Assembly (NCBI RefSeq): GCF_009497155.1
Contig: NZ_WINI01000001.1
Location: 186,001 to 250,000, forward strand
Reading direction: 5' to 3'
DNA length: 64,000 nucleotides
DNA from: Glaciimonas soli
GTDB lineage: Bacteria; Pseudomonadota; Gammaproteobacteria; Burkholderiales; Burkholderiaceae_D
Shown here: positions 52,583 through 63,079 of the stretch, piece after piece
How positions within the stretch are numbered: the stretch's first letter is position 1
Layout of the letters: every line of letters starts with the position of its first letter
The notes under the pieces: model-generated
Databases searched by the model: none
What the model saw: only the letters and a program-made list of their open reading frames with translations
What the model was told of the DNA's origin: nothing
Position numbers and translations under genes: made by a program

Positions 52583-53752
52583 ATGACAGTTCACCCTAAC
52601 CTTGATCCTTCCCGCGAATTTGCAAAACCGGAGCGGCCGCACTTGCGCATAGGTTTCGTGGCGCTGACGGACTGCGCATCTTTAGTCGCCGCAAAGATGA
52701 TGGATTTCGGGCAGCGCAATGGACTCACGCTTGAGTTGTGCAAGCAACCATCATGGGCCGCTGTCCGCGATAAATTGCTGTCCGGCGAACTCGATGCCGC
52801 GCAAACCTTGTACGGCATGGTGTATGGCATACAACTCGGTTTGGGCGGGCCGCAGGCCGATATGGCGATTTTGATGACGTTAAACAGAAACGGTCAGGCG
52901 ATCACTGTATCGAATCGTTTGGCAGATGCGTTACGCAGCGGATCGCCTTTGTCTGCTGCATTCGCGATGCTAGGACGAAAACCGGTATTTGCGCAAACTT
53001 TCCCGACCGGGACGCACGCAATGTGGCTTAACTACTGGCTGGCTGCGCAAGGCGTTCATCCGTTGCATGACGTTGAAAGTGTCGTCATTCCCCCGCCACA
53101 GATGGCTGATGCGCTGGCGCAAGGCGAACTGGATGGATTTTGCGCCGGAGAACCGTGGCATGCTGTGGCGGAACACAATCATTCTGGACGAACCATTGTC
53201 AGCAGCAGTCAAATCTGGCCCGATCACCCGGAAAAAGCACTCGCCTGTCGACGCGAATTTGCCGCGCTTTATCCGAATACAGTACAAGCATTGGTTCGTA
53301 CCCTGCTCGAAGCTTCTCAGTGGCTCGAAAATCCACCCAATAAAGTCACCACCAGCCATCGTCTCGCGAGTCCTGAATATCTCAACATCGCACAGGAATT
53401 AATTTTGCCACGACTGTCAGGGGAATATGGCAACAGCATGCTGCCTTCGGCGCCGTTACCGCATCGTTTCTTTGATGCGAACGGAATGAACTACCCGCTT
53501 GCCAGTGACGGTTTATGGTTTCTTAGTCAATTCCATCGATGGGGTTTGCTCACTACTACCGAAGGCTGGGAGAAAATCGTCACCAAGGTTTGTCAAACCG
53601 AAAGTTACATGCTTGCAGCGCAAAGCCTGGGGTATTTTGCGGACGAGCCAGCGACAACTGCCATGCCATTTATCGATGGATACAATTGGGATCCGACGAA
53701 TCCAATCGCCTATTCACGACGATTTGCTATTCAGGGTAATATTTCGGGCTAG
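52583..53752 (+). CDS. nasS: Nitrate sensor NasS (NrtA/CmpA family)
   Basis: 389 residues of the periplasmic-binding-protein fold related to NrtA but without a signal peptide or lipobox, as expected for the cytoplasmic sensor NasS. Typical motifs are RIGFVALTDCASLVAAKMMD, DAAQTLYGMVYGIQLGLGG and GTHAMWLNYWLAAQGVHP. It binds nitrate or nitrite and releases NasT. Directly follows nasT by 24 bp. Confidence 0.92.
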   Translation: MTVHPNLDPSREFAKPERPHLRIGFVALTDCASLVAAKMMDFGQRNGLTLELCKQPSWAAVRDKLLSGELDAAQTLYGMVYGIQLGLGGPQADMAILMTLNRNGQAITVSNRLADALRSGSPLSAAFAMLGRKPVFAQTFPTGTHAMWLNYWLAAQGVHPLHDVESVVIPPPQMADALAQGELDGFCAGEPWHAVAEHNHSGRTIVSSSQIWPDHPEKALACRREFAALYPNTVQALVRTLLEASQWLENPPNKVTTSHRLASPEYLNIAQELILPRLSGEYGNSMLPSAPLPHRFFDANGMNYPLASDGLWFLSQFHRWGLLTTTEGWEKIVTKVCQTESYMLAAQSLGYFADEPATTAMPFIDGYNWDPTNPIAYSRRFAIQGNISG

Positions 53753-53865
53753 CGCATTGATCGCAGTCGCGCTGATCTTGTCTATTGAATAAAGCTAATG
53801 CAGCGCCCTAAAAATTCCGCCGCCGTTTATGGTGTTTTACATAAACTGCTGAGAAGGGAAAAATC

Positions 53866-54177
53866 ATGTTGCTCGAATATATTCGGTACAAAATAAGCAG
53901 AGAAAATGCGACGCTTTTTGTCGATGCTTACGCACTTGCCGCAAAGGAACTCGACAAATCAGAACACTGCTTAGGGTATGACTTAAGCCAATGTTCTGAA
54001 GATCCTGAGTCATTCATTCTTCGGATTCAATGGGACTCGCTTGACGGACATATCAACGGCTTTAGAAAGAGCGCTGGTTTTGGGCCGTTCTTTGCTGCAA
54101 TCAAGCCCTACTTTAACAATATCCAAGAGATGCAGCACTATGAAGCAACGAAAGTGCTATCGAAGAATGAGCAATAG
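53866..54177 (+). CDS. Antibiotic-biosynthesis-monooxygenase (ABM) domain protein
   Basis: 103 residues with an ABM ferredoxin-like fold: MLLEYIRYKISRENATLFVD, CLGYDLSQCSEDPESFILRI, and WDSLDGHINGFRKSAGFGPF. Small proteins of this kind act as monooxygenases or heme/quinone-binding partners. It lies 59 bp before a group II truncated hemoglobin. Fusions of ABM and truncated globin domains are known in other bacteria, so the two may work together. Confidence 0.8.
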   Translation: MLLEYIRYKISRENATLFVDAYALAAKELDKSEHCLGYDLSQCSEDPESFILRIQWDSLDGHINGFRKSAGFGPFFAAIKPYFNNIQEMQHYEATKVLSKNEQ

Positions 54178-54236
54178 AAATAAAAGTATCAGTGAGTCAC
54201 CAAAATATTGTCGTCAACATTTAGGTATCACTTCAC

Positions 54237-54728
54237 ATGAGCCAAAAAAAAATTCCTACTTTATATGAATGGGCTGGAGGCATCGAAAGCATCGAAACAC
54301 TGTTCATGAAATTTTATGAACGAGTACCTGGCGACGCTATCCTCGGCCCTGTGTTTGCCGACATGCCCTCACATCATTTCAAGACCGTCGCGCACTTTGT
54401 AAGCGAAGTCTTGGGCGGGCCGAAACTCTACAGCGGTGATCCGAGTCACAATCATTCGACTATGGTAGCCAAACATCTTGCCCGTCATCTCACAGACCAG
54501 CAACGCAAGCGTTGGATAGAACTGCTACTCGATACGGCAGACCAGTTGAGGTTGCCGGACGACCCCGAATTTCGTTCTGCGCTGATTGGCTATCTTGAAT
54601 GGGGTTCTCGCATCGCGGTGCTCAATTCAGCCACGAGTGAAAATCCTCTCGATGAATCTGCTCCTATGCCGACATGGGGATGGGGCGAGGTAAAAGGGCC
54701 TTACATCCCCCCTGATCAAGATATTTAA
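54237..54728 (+). CDS. Group II truncated hemoglobin
   Basis: 163 residues. The trHb2 core reads TLYEWAGGIESIETLFMKFY (B10 Tyr), VPGDAILGPVFADMPSHHFK, VAHFVSEVLGGPKLYSGD, and the proximal His is in ARHLTDQQRKRW. Longer than typical trHb2 (about 130) by a Pro/Trp-rich C-terminal tail (PMPTWGWGEVKGPYIPP). It should bind oxygen and nitric oxide. Its place after nitrate-assimilation genes fits removal of nitric oxide made during nitrate or nitrite reduction (inference). Confidence 0.88.
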   Translation: MSQKKIPTLYEWAGGIESIETLFMKFYERVPGDAILGPVFADMPSHHFKTVAHFVSEVLGGPKLYSGDPSHNHSTMVAKHLARHLTDQQRKRWIELLLDTADQLRLPDDPEFRSALIGYLEWGSRIAVLNSATSENPLDESAPMPTWGWGEVKGPYIPPDQDI

Positions 54729-54896
54729 GTCACATATCGGCAGATAGCGTCATTAGAAAATAGTTTGATTGAGGCACAGCTATGTACTATTCGCCAAGCG
54801 TCGTTCACGCATGCGCGCAAACCAGATTCCATGTAATCAGGCCGGCAGTCCTGCTGGCCCACATACACAATCACACAATCTTCGGGCCATACCACT

Positions 54897-55403
54897 CTAA
54901 AATTTTCGATTGTATGAAAATAGCAGCCCGGCATTCCCTAATAAAGTAACTTGAGCCGCATCTTTCTGCGTGAAACTCCAACCCACGGCGGGTACCACGA
55001 TTGGCGACCATCCATTGTAATTCAGCGGAACTTTATTTTTATATTGGCCAACATAGCCGTACATTATGCCCCCAGCTAATTTCGCATAGAGGGACGACAC
55101 GCCAAATAACTTATCCCACTCATAGCCAGCATACGCCGCGCCCGTCGCCTGGCCAAAAGAATTGGAGAACAGCACTCCACCGGCAAACCATTGGTCACTT
55201 CGGTGCTTTTCCAAACCGACTAAATACACGTTTTTGTGCTCGGGACTGTAATCGAAATGATAGGCATAAGGAGAAAGCATCAGCTCCCAATAATCACTAT
55301 TCGTGGTGTTCGTGGATGTTGGCGCCGTTACCTGTGCGTGCAAAGAAGAGCCAGCACACAACAAACCAACCATTAAAGCTGCTATTCGAAATTTTGGAAT
55401 CAC
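54897..55403 (-). CDS. Outer-membrane beta-barrel protein of unknown role
   Basis: 168 residues. Signal peptide MIPKFRIAALMVGLLCAGSS, cleavage near LHAQ. The mature part has alternating strands (VYLVGLEKHRSDQWFAGGVL, FGQATGAAYAGYEWDKLFGV, YGYVGQYKNKVPLNYNGWSP) and ends with an aromatic residue (YNRKF), typical of outer-membrane barrels. Related proteins in Burkholderiales are annotated loosely, sometimes as glycerol-3-phosphate transporters, which looks unfounded. I cannot name a function. Confidence 0.7.
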   Translation of the reverse strand: MIPKFRIAALMVGLLCAGSSLHAQVTAPTSTNTTNSDYWELMLSPYAYHFDYSPEHKNVYLVGLEKHRSDQWFAGGVLFSNSFGQATGAAYAGYEWDKLFGVSSLYAKLAGGIMYGYVGQYKNKVPLNYNGWSPIVVPAVGWSFTQKDAAQVTLLGNAGLLFSYNRKF

Positions 55404-56032
55404 TATATTAATCTCATCAAATAAGACTCCCCACCACTTGAAACAAGCATTCTATTCGATCGACATGACCGGCATATTTCTATGACAGGCAAAATCTTCT
55501 TACGTCTTTTATTCAACGTTTTGATACTCAGAATCGTATTTAGTATGATGGGGAGATCGTAGGTAATCATTTTTGCCCGACACAGCCGCGTCAGCGACAT
55601 ACCCGTCAGGCTCATCAAATTCGGGCGCACCTTAGCACGTTTCGAATTTCTGTGTTTCGAGCCAGCCATATTTTGGTTGAAGGCCGGCAACGACAATTCT
55701 CCTTGGTAATTGGCAATGGTTAGTAAATTACACCCGCCAGAAGTTCAATAACTATAAATAGAATCGTTGGCAATGACTCCTGTACAAAAGTGCACAAAGG
55801 GTTGCCTTGTGGTGCAAACAATGTCGAGTTGCACTCAGAAAATATTTTAAATCGGGCTGCCGTCGCGTTTGTTACGCAAAATTCATCGGATATTTGCTGC
55901 CATCCCGATTCCGATAAATACAGCTTTGCTATGATTGCTGGTGCAAGCCTCAGATTTAGGGCTGTTGGCCGGCATGGTCTGAGTGTGCGTTACTGGGGAG
56001 AACAGCAAAGTTAAAAAACAACTATGCCATTG
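55404..56032. other. About 630 bp without a confident gene
   Basis: Open frames at 55403-55696 (minus) and 55790-56014 (plus) exist but show no family likeness, poor starts and unusual composition, so I do not call them. I see no repeat and no RNA gene. The segment separates the beta-barrel gene from the end of the cyo-reg operon. Confidence 0.5.
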
Positions 56033-56569
56033 TTATTTCACGCGTTGCTTTTCCAGCTTACGCGCCAATGTGCGCCTATGCATACCAAGACGACGTGCTG
56101 TCTCCGAAATATTGAAATCGGTGGCCACCAGCACTTCGTGTATGCGCTCCCATTCAAGGGTTTTGATTGATGTAGATCGGTTACTTAGCTCAATTTCGGC
56201 CGCACCTGCAATATGCCCGAAGGCTGCTTCGATATCGTCAGAATTGGATGGTTTGGCCAAATATTGGCAAGCACCAAGTTTGATCGCTTCGACCGCAGTC
56301 GTGATGCTGGCAAATCCGGTCAATACCACGATCAACATGGCAGGATCACGCTTGTGCAGCATTTGTACGCACGCCAGACCCGAGGTATTGCCGTTCAACT
56401 TGAGATCAACTACTGCGTATCCGGGGGTATGCTGTTCCAGCATTACGCTGGCTTCATCCTGGCTGGCGGCAAGCAAGACCGTATAACCGCGGCGCTCAAA
56501 CGAACGCGCTAAGGTGCGAGCGAAAGCAACATCGTCTTCAATGATCAATAGCAGACGATTAGCCGACAT
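56033..56569 (-). CDS. regA: RegA/ActR/PrrA-type redox response regulator
   Basis: 178 residues. Receiver domain with ANRLLLIIEDDVAFARTLAR, phosphate-accepting Asp in GYAVVDLKLNG, and VVLTGFASITTAVEAIKLGA. A Fis-type C-terminal HTH follows (NISETARRLGMHRRTLARKL). The size and HTH match RegA/PrrA of proteobacteria. ATG 56569 overlaps the histidine kinase gene by 11 bp. It should regulate respiratory genes in response to oxygen or quinone state, perhaps including the cyo operon in which it lies. Confidence 0.88.
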   Translation of the reverse strand: MSANRLLLIIEDDVAFARTLARSFERRGYTVLLAASQDEASVMLEQHTPGYAVVDLKLNGNTSGLACVQMLHKRDPAMLIVVLTGFASITTAVEAIKLGACQYLAKPSNSDDIEAAFGHIAGAAEIELSNRSTSIKTLEWERIHEVLVATDFNISETARRLGMHRRTLARKLEKQRVK

Positions 56570-57911
56570 GTGTTTTATCCTCTTCTTCAAGACTGATGGC
56601 GGCAAGTGGCAGAGTAAGCAAGACTGACGCCCCACCCTGCTCGCTATTTTTAACTGTCACGGTACCACCCAGTTTACGTGCGACGCTAATCACAAAAAAT
56701 AATCCCAATCCGCCGCCGGGACGTCCTTTACTCGACTGATATGGCTTACCTAATTGCGCCAATATTTCAGGTGCGAAACCAGGTCCGGCATCGGTGATTA
56801 AGAGTGTCAGCGCATCCGCTTCTTGCGCAGCTTCAAAGCGCAACCATTGTGGTGAAGCTTCAAAGGCATTATCGAGTACATTGCAAATCATTTGCTTGAG
56901 AGCGGAATCAAAAACCACAGGAATATCCTGGCTTATCCGATTTTCATAAACAAATGTAACAACCGGTCGTGTGGTGCGCCAATCGCTGGCGAGATTATTT
57001 AAAAAAGTATTGATGGTGGTCTTTACCGCCGATTCTCCGCGCGCTTCTCCGGCCGACAGCAGGATGCCGCTGACGATAGTTTTACAACGTTGCAGCTGAA
57101 CCTGCATTTCACCAATTTCCTCTAACAATTCGCTATTCTTTTTGAATTCCGGCATTCTTTTCCAGTCACCCAAAATCACGGAAAGCGTCGCCAGCGGTGT
57201 GCCGAGTTCGTGCGCAGCACCTGAGGCTAACAAGCCCATGCGCACGATGTGATCTTCTTCCACAGCACGCTGACGCAGATCGGCAAGTTGCGCATATCCT
57301 GCACGCAGATTGCGATTGATGCGCGTGATAAAAAAAACAAGCAGAGAGGCATTGATAGCGAAGCAAATAAGAATGCCATCAACATACAAACTGGATAAGC
57401 CATTACCGGCAGTTGGCGGTAATACTAATGGCTTGGAAAACAGAGACAAACCGGCTAAGCACGCACCAGAAATGGCGACAATAATCCAGGTGGTCCAGGC
57501 TTCGAGCAAAACAGCACTGAGAATCACCTGTAAGAGATAAAGAAATGCGAAAGGATTCGTGGTTCCGCCGCTGAGATACAACTGCGCTGTCAACGCGCCA
57601 ACATCGACTAAAAGGGCTAGAAATAGCTCCCAATTTGTCACAATTCGATTTTCGTGCCAACGCAGATGGCTGGCAATATTGAAGGCAATCAGGCATGCCA
57701 GCACTTCCAGCATGTGTAGAAGTGGCAAATGTATGCCAAAACCGAGAGTCACAACCGCAATCGTTGTAATCTGACCAACTACGGCGATCCAACGCAATTG
57801 AATCAGTTGTAAGGTGTTCTTGTGACTGGCGGCATTTTCAACGCCGGTGGCGACTGCCGATCTTTCTGTTGAGTCTTCTGAGTTTGCAAGAATATTAATT
57901 TCGCCCGCCAT
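56559..57911 (-). CDS. regB: RegB/PrrB-type redox sensor histidine kinase
   Basis: 450 residues. Five or six membrane helices in the first 220 residues, including the quinone-binding signature SGGTTNPFAFLYLLQ typical of RegB. The H-box is LASGAAHELGTPLATLSVIL; the N-box is LKQMICNVLDNAFEAS, followed by DAGPGFAPE and GGGLGLFF. Partner of the RegA-type regulator encoded directly behind it. Start at ATG 57911, three bases before the SURF1 stop. Confidence 0.9.
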   Translation of the reverse strand: MAGEINILANSEDSTERSAVATGVENAASHKNTLQLIQLRWIAVVGQITTIAVVTLGFGIHLPLLHMLEVLACLIAFNIASHLRWHENRIVTNWELFLALLVDVGALTAQLYLSGGTTNPFAFLYLLQVILSAVLLEAWTTWIIVAISGACLAGLSLFSKPLVLPPTAGNGLSSLYVDGILICFAINASLLVFFITRINRNLRAGYAQLADLRQRAVEEDHIVRMGLLASGAAHELGTPLATLSVILGDWKRMPEFKKNSELLEEIGEMQVQLQRCKTIVSGILLSAGEARGESAVKTTINTFLNNLASDWRTTRPVVTFVYENRISQDIPVVFDSALKQMICNVLDNAFEASPQWLRFEAAQEADALTLLITDAGPGFAPEILAQLGKPYQSSKGRPGGGLGLFFVISVARKLGGTVTVKNSEQGGASVLLTLPLAAISLEEEDKTHVG

Positions 57912-57913
57912 CT

Positions 57914-58789
57914 TCACTTATCTTTGCTGTTTTCGTCGCCATCATCAGCGATAGTGCCTGCATCCGTATTTCGACGCCGCATTTTTCGCTCCTCGCGCGC
58001 AACCCAAAAACAGGCCGCCGCTACCATCAAGGCGAGAGCATACCAAGTAACAGCATAAACCAAGTGATTATTGTGAAAAGCGATTACCGTCAAACCGCCG
58101 ATCGGGGTATCAGACGAAATTGCCGCGCCCTGACCTTCCGTTGTCGCTTTGGCAGCATCTACGTCAATAAAGTAAGGGGCAACATGCTGCAATCCATGCG
58201 CCGCAGCTATCGCCTGAACATCGCGAGAATACCAGCGATTGCCGGCGGGATCGTTGTGGCGAAGGAAACCGCCGCCGGGCTCGCTCATCCGCAAAAGTCC
58301 GGTAATTGTTACAACGGCTGCCGAGTCACTGTGATTTGATTGGGCATTGAGTTTTGCCGGGATGAAGCCACGATTGATCAGGACAACATTGCCATCGGCG
58401 CTACGTAATGGTGTTATTACCCAAAAACCGCTACCAAGATCGGTGACGGCTTGAACCTGCGTTGTGAGCGGATACAGGAAATTACCGGTCACGCTTACAT
58501 GCCGATATTCGTCAGCCTCCGGACCGATCTGCGGCCAGCGTTCCGGACCGGGAGCCGGAACAGGGGCTGCATGAACCCGTTGATCTACCCGTTCGATCAG
58601 ATCAAGTTTCCATTGCAAACGCTTGACTTGCCAGGTCCCTAAAGCAAAAAAGGCTGCAAAAAGCAGCCCCGCACAAATTAGCAATATGACCTTCACGGTT
58701 GCGGAGCGGGAACGAGGAGTAATGTCCTGAGGCTTTGAATCAGCTTGAGACTGTACGCTCGTTGCCTTGCTACGCGATGTGAGGGTCAT
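57914..58789 (-). CDS. SURF1 family oxidase assembly protein
   Basis: 291 residues. Two membrane segments (near residues 35-55 and near 250-270: HLVYAVTWYALALMVAAACF) flank a periplasmic domain, the SURF1 layout. Motifs include FFALGTWQVKRLQWKLDLIE, YPLTTQVQAVTDLGSGFWVI and VLINRGFIPA. SURF1 helps heme insertion in terminal oxidases. It follows cyoD by 13 bp, so it probably serves the cyo oxidase here. Confidence 0.88.
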   Translation of the reverse strand: MTLTSRSKATSVQSQADSKPQDITPRSRSATVKVILLICAGLLFAAFFALGTWQVKRLQWKLDLIERVDQRVHAAPVPAPGPERWPQIGPEADEYRHVSVTGNFLYPLTTQVQAVTDLGSGFWVITPLRSADGNVVLINRGFIPAKLNAQSNHSDSAAVVTITGLLRMSEPGGGFLRHNDPAGNRWYSRDVQAIAAAHGLQHVAPYFIDVDAAKATTEGQGAAISSDTPIGGLTVIAFHNNHLVYAVTWYALALMVAAACFWVAREERKMRRRNTDAGTIADDGDENSKDK

Positions 58790-58802
58790 GGTTTATTGCT
58801 GC

Positions 58803-59246
58803 TTATTGCTTATTCATATTCATTTCGTGCATAGATTCAGACATCGAATTTGGAACAGTTTCTTCCTGTAAATCGTGCACCATGCCCGGCATCATATTGC
58901 GATTCAGGTGATACATAACCCACAGAGAGCCGCTCAACATGATCACTACCACCATAATGGTAAAGATCAATGCCAACATGTTCCAACCGCCTTCGGACTT
59001 GGTATTCATATGCAGGAAATACACCATATGAACAATGATTTGAATCGCAGCCAAGCCTAGCAATACCATGCCGGTAGTGCTGGACTTGTCGAATACCTTA
59101 CCCATGACCAGCCAGAATGGAATGATGGTCAGGATCGCAGCCAGAATGAAGCCGGTTACATAGGTTTTGAGACTGCCATGGCCGGCATCCGAATGGCCGT
59201 GATCGTCGTGACCATCATGATGGCCGTGTTCTTGATGTGCGCTCAT
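58803..59246 (-). CDS. cyoD: Cytochrome o ubiquinol oxidase subunit IV
   Basis: 147 residues. A His/Asp-rich N-terminus ([20 protein letters not shown]) precedes three membrane helices ([40 protein letters not shown] and a third). The C-terminal tail is longer than in E. coli CyoD (109 residues) and Met-rich. ATG 59246 overlaps the cyoC stop. Confidence 0.92.
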   Translation of the reverse strand: MSAHQEHGHHDGHDDHGHSDAGHGSLKTYVTGFILAAILTIIPFWLVMGKVFDKSSTTGMVLLGLAAIQIIVHMVYFLHMNTKSEGGWNMLALIFTIMVVVIMLSGSLWVMYHLNRNMMPGMVHDLQEETVPNSMSESMHEMNMNKQ

Positions 59247-59878
59247 GGCAAGGTTCCCATCAGATAAACAAAGGTGAAGACGCCAATCCAGACCAGGTCC
59301 AAAAAGTGCCAAAACATAGACAAACACATCAAACGACGGCTGTTCTCAGGTGTGATGCCATGACGACCAAGTTGGAACATCAGTGTAATCAACCAGACGA
59401 TACCGAAAGTGACGTGCAAACCGTGCGTCGCTACCAGAGCAAAGAATGATGACAGGAAGCCACTGCGTCCTGGGCCTGCACCTTCATGTATCAGGTGGGC
59501 AAACTCATACAACTCAATCCCGATAAAGCAAGCACCGAAAATGCCTGTTATCGCTAACCAGATCATCGTGGCACGAACGCGTTTGCGCTGCATTTCCAAC
59601 ATGGCGAAGCCATAGGTGATCGACGAGAACAACAACAATGTGGTGTTGATCGCCACCAGCGGCAATTCGAACAGTTCAGCGCCAGTTGGGCCGCCTGCAT
59701 AGTTACGTCCCAATACTGCGTAGGTCGCGAATAAACAAGCGAAAATCAAACAATCGCTCATCAAATAGAGCCAGAAACCGAGCAAAGTTCCATTTTCCGG
59801 ATGATGCTCTTTCACGAAAAAACGTGAACTCGGAGTGGCGCCCAAGGCGCCGGTAGAGGTAGATGTAATATTAGACAT
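59243..59878 (-). CDS. cyoC: Cytochrome o ubiquinol oxidase subunit III
   Basis: 211 residues, five membrane helices of the subunit III family. Motifs: [40 protein letters not shown], and [20 protein letters not shown]. Start at ATG 59878, eight bases inside the end of cyoB, so translation is coupled. Part of the proton-pumping quinol oxidase in the inner membrane. Confidence 0.94.
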   Translation of the reverse strand: MSNITSTSTGALGATPSSRFFVKEHHPENGTLLGFWLYLMSDCLIFACLFATYAVLGRNYAGGPTGAELFELPLVAINTTLLLFSSITYGFAMLEMQRKRVRATMIWLAITGIFGACFIGIELYEFAHLIHEGAGPGRSGFLSSFFALVATHGLHVTFGIVWLITLMFQLGRHGITPENSRRLMCLSMFWHFLDLVWIGVFTFVYLMGTLP

Positions 59879-61874
59879 GGCTAGCCAGCAAGCGAGTGCG
59901 TTCACCTTCGGTGCGGACAACATCGTCCACCGGAATGTAGTAATCGCGGTCGTAGTTAAAAGTGTGGATGATAATCGCAGCCAACATTGCAACAAAGCTG
60001 AAGCCGACCAACAACCACATGTGCCAGATCAAACCGAAACCAAGGATCGCACTAATTGCTGCGATAACGAAGCCAGCAGCCGTGTTCTTTGGCATATGGA
60101 TCTTGGTAAAGCCATCCAGTGGTCGCGCGTAACCATTTTTCTTCATATCGTCCCAAGCGTCATTATCATGAACGCGTGGTGTGAAAGCGAAGTTATACAC
60201 TGGTGGCGGTGACGAAGTTGACCATTCCAGAGTACGGCCACCCCATGGATCACCCGTGTGGTCACGTAGCTCTTCGCGACGTTTGTAGCTGACCACCAAC
60301 TGAATGATGAACGAAGCAATACCAAGTGCAATCAATACTGCGCCGAAAGCTGCTATCACGAACCAGATCTGCAATGACGGATCTTCGAAATGACTCATAC
60401 GACGTGTTACGCCCATCAGGCCAAGCACATACAACGGCATGAAAGCAACGTAGAAACCGATACACCAGAACCAGAACGAGCACTTGCCCCAGAAATCGTC
60501 AAGCTTGTAACCGAAAGCTTTAGGGAACCAGTAGTTAATGCCGGCGAACATACCGAACACCACGCCGCCAATAATCACGTTATGGAAATGGGCAATCAGG
60601 AACAGACTGTTATGCAATACGAAATCAGCTGGCGGAACCGCCAACAACACGCCAGTCATACCGCCGATAACGAAGGTAACCATGAAACCCAGCGTCCACA
60701 ACATTGGTACTTCAAAGCGAATGCGTCCGCGGTACATGGTGAACAACCAGTTGAAAATTTTGGCGCCGGTTGGAATCGAGATAATCATCGTCGTAATACC
60801 AAAGAACGAATTGACACTCGCTCCCGAACCCATGGTGAAGAAGTGATGCAACCAAACCAGGTAAGACAAGATCGTGATAACAACTGTCGCGTACACCATC
60901 GAGGTGTAACCGAACAGGCGCTTGCTGCTGAAGGTTGACACGATTTCAGAGAAAACACCAAAAGCCGGAAGAATCAAAATATAAACTTCAGGATGACCCC
61001 AGATCCAGATCAGATTGACATACATCATGGCGTTGCCGCCCATGTCATTGGTAAAGAAATTGAAGCCCAGAGTACGATCTAGCGACAACATACCAAGTAC
61101 AGCAGTCAACACTGGGAACGCAGCAACGATCAACACGTTAGTACACAAAGCAGTCCATGTGAATACTGGCATTTTCATCATGGTCATGCCAGGTGCGCGC
61201 ATTTTAACGATGGTCGCGATCAGATTAATACCTGACAACAGGGTCCCGACCCCGGCGATCTGCAATGCCCATATGTAGTAATCGACCCCGACATCAGGAC
61301 TGGCGAGTATCCCCGACAAAGGCGGATAAGCCAACCAACCTGTCTTTGCGAATTCCCCGATGAACAAAGACAACATGACCAATATCGAACCAAAGGTCGT
61401 CATCCAGAAGCTGAAGTTATTCAGGAAAGGAAAGGCAACGTCGCGTGCGCCAATTTGTAGTGGCACAACATAGTTCATCAACCCGGTAACCAGCGGCATC
61501 GCCACGAAGAAAATCATGATGACGCCATGCGCCGTGAAAACCTGATCGTAGTGATGTGGTGGCAAAAACCCGGCCGAATCGCCAAAAGAAAGCGCTTGCT
61601 GCGCACGCATCATCAAAGCATCAGCAAAGCCGCGTAACAGCATCACAATACCGAGGATGATGTACATGATACCGATTCGTTTGTGGTCGATACTGGTAAC
61701 CCAATCGCGCCACAGGGTACCCCAGAAGCGGAAATAGGTAATCGCGGCTAGTACAGCTATACCGCCGATTGCCACCCCGAGAAAAGTAAATATCAGGATG
61801 GGCTCATGATAGGGAATCGAATCCCAGGTGAGACGGCCGAAGATCAGCTTGGTCAGATTAATATTGTCTAGCAT
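59871..61874 (-). CDS. cyoB: Cytochrome o ubiquinol oxidase subunit I
   Basis: 667 residues, the usual CyoB length (663 in E. coli). Heme and copper ligands are in the conserved segments [40 protein letters not shown] (the Cu-binding His and cross-linked Tyr), [14 protein letters not shown] and [20 protein letters not shown]. About 15 membrane helices. It reduces oxygen to water with ubiquinol and pumps protons. Confidence 0.97.
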   Translation of the reverse strand: MLDNINLTKLIFGRLTWDSIPYHEPILIFTFLGVAIGGIAVLAAITYFRFWGTLWRDWVTSIDHKRIGIMYIILGIVMLLRGFADALMMRAQQALSFGDSAGFLPPHHYDQVFTAHGVIMIFFVAMPLVTGLMNYVVPLQIGARDVAFPFLNNFSFWMTTFGSILVMLSLFIGEFAKTGWLAYPPLSGILASPDVGVDYYIWALQIAGVGTLLSGINLIATIVKMRAPGMTMMKMPVFTWTALCTNVLIVAAFPVLTAVLGMLSLDRTLGFNFFTNDMGGNAMMYVNLIWIWGHPEVYILILPAFGVFSEIVSTFSSKRLFGYTSMVYATVVITILSYLVWLHHFFTMGSGASVNSFFGITTMIISIPTGAKIFNWLFTMYRGRIRFEVPMLWTLGFMVTFVIGGMTGVLLAVPPADFVLHNSLFLIAHFHNVIIGGVVFGMFAGINYWFPKAFGYKLDDFWGKCSFWFWCIGFYVAFMPLYVLGLMGVTRRMSHFEDPSLQIWFVIAAFGAVLIALGIASFIIQLVVSYKRREELRDHTGDPWGGRTLEWSTSSPPPVYNFAFTPRVHDNDAWDDMKKNGYARPLDGFTKIHMPKNTAAGFVIAAISAILGFGLIWHMWLLVGFSFVAMLAAIIIHTFNYDRDYYIPVDDVVRTEGERTRLLASHV

Positions 61875-61967
61875 CGTTACTTCCTGAGAAAAAATGGAAC
61901 GCAGTGCAAGCTATGGGCTATCGCACCAGTATCTGCTGTGCAGTGTTGATCTTGTTGCAGATGCAGG

Positions 61968-62930
61968 TTATTCATCTTGAGCATGTTGATGATCCATTTT
62001 GACGTCGCTCTTAACATTAACGTCAGTCATCATCTGCTTGTCCATACATACCTGACCGCTTTCGACGCAACGATTGAGAATCGCATGGTAGAGGTCAGCA
62101 TCAACAGTACCGTAACGGCGCACCGGCTCTTTTTCACTAGGTTTTTCAAGTTGCAAGTAGTCAGCACGATTTAATGCCCCACCTGACGCTTTGGTTGTTT
62201 GCACCCAGTTATCAAAATTTTCCTGTGTCATGCCATGAAACTTGAAGCGCATACCTGAGAATCCTGCGCCGCTGTAATTGGCTGAAAAACCCTCAAACTC
62301 GCCCGGCTTATTAATGACTGCATTAAGCGAGGTCTGCATACCTGCCATCGCGTAAATCTGACCAGCCAGCGCAGGAATATAAAAAGAGTTCATCACCGTG
62401 GAAGAAGTAATCTTGAAATGGATAGGAACATCCACCGGCGCAGCGACTTCATTAACGGTAGCAATGCCTTGTTCTGGATAAATGAACAACCATTTCCAGT
62501 CCAGCGCTACCACTTCGACCGTCAGCGGTTTAACGTCTGCCGGAATCGGGCGATGCGCATCAAGGCGTGATAGTGGTCGGTATGGATCCAGCGTATGGGT
62601 GCTGATCCAGGTCAACAGACCCAAGGCAATAATGATAAGAAGCGGCGCACCCCAGATGATTAGCTCAAGCTGAGTTGAGTGATCCCAGTCCGGTTCATAG
62701 CGTGCTTTAGTATTATTTTTTCGGTAACGCCAGGCGAACCAAAATGTTAATGCGATCACCGGAACGATGATGAGTAGCATTAGCAGAGTAGAAACGACAA
62801 TGAGGTGGCCTTGCTGGTTTGCGATGTCGCCGGATGGATTCATCACGACGGTATCGCAACCAGTTAATAAGCCAACCAACAAAATAGCGGGGAAGGATAT
62901 CCATCCGCGACGAGCTATTAGTGAAAACAT
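61968..62930 (-). CDS. cyoA: Cytochrome o ubiquinol oxidase subunit II
   Basis: 320 residues. Signal peptide with lipobox (ILLVGLLTGCD), two membrane helices (LIVVSTLLMLLIIVPVIALT and a second near residue 100) and a cupredoxin domain (VVALDWKWLFIYPEQGIATV) without the CuA ligands, as in quinol oxidases. The C-terminus is a His/Asp-rich tail. I chose ATG 62930; a TTG at 62945 would add five residues. First gene of the cyoABCD-SURF1-regBA operon. Confidence 0.93.
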   Translation of the reverse strand: MFSLIARRGWISFPAILLVGLLTGCDTVVMNPSGDIANQQGHLIVVSTLLMLLIIVPVIALTFWFAWRYRKNNTKARYEPDWDHSTQLELIIWGAPLLIIIALGLLTWISTHTLDPYRPLSRLDAHRPIPADVKPLTVEVVALDWKWLFIYPEQGIATVNEVAAPVDVPIHFKITSSTVMNSFYIPALAGQIYAMAGMQTSLNAVINKPGEFEGFSANYSGAGFSGMRFKFHGMTQENFDNWVQTTKASGGALNRADYLQLEKPSEKEPVRRYGTVDADLYHAILNRCVESGQVCMDKQMMTDVNVKSDVKMDHQHAQDE

Positions 62931-63079
62931 TGGGCTAAAGTCCAATCAAAGCAGGAAAATCGTGATAATGTACACCTACTGATATGCGTTGGCGATTGGA
63001 CGTTTTGTCCCACCTTTCCAAGCAGCATGTGAAAGATGGGCGCGTCCAACGACTGTAACTCAATTGGAGACATCGTAAA

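Noticed and set aside
55403-55696. 97-codon minus-strand open frame
   Set aside because: No family likeness, no good ribosome-binding site, and unusual composition.
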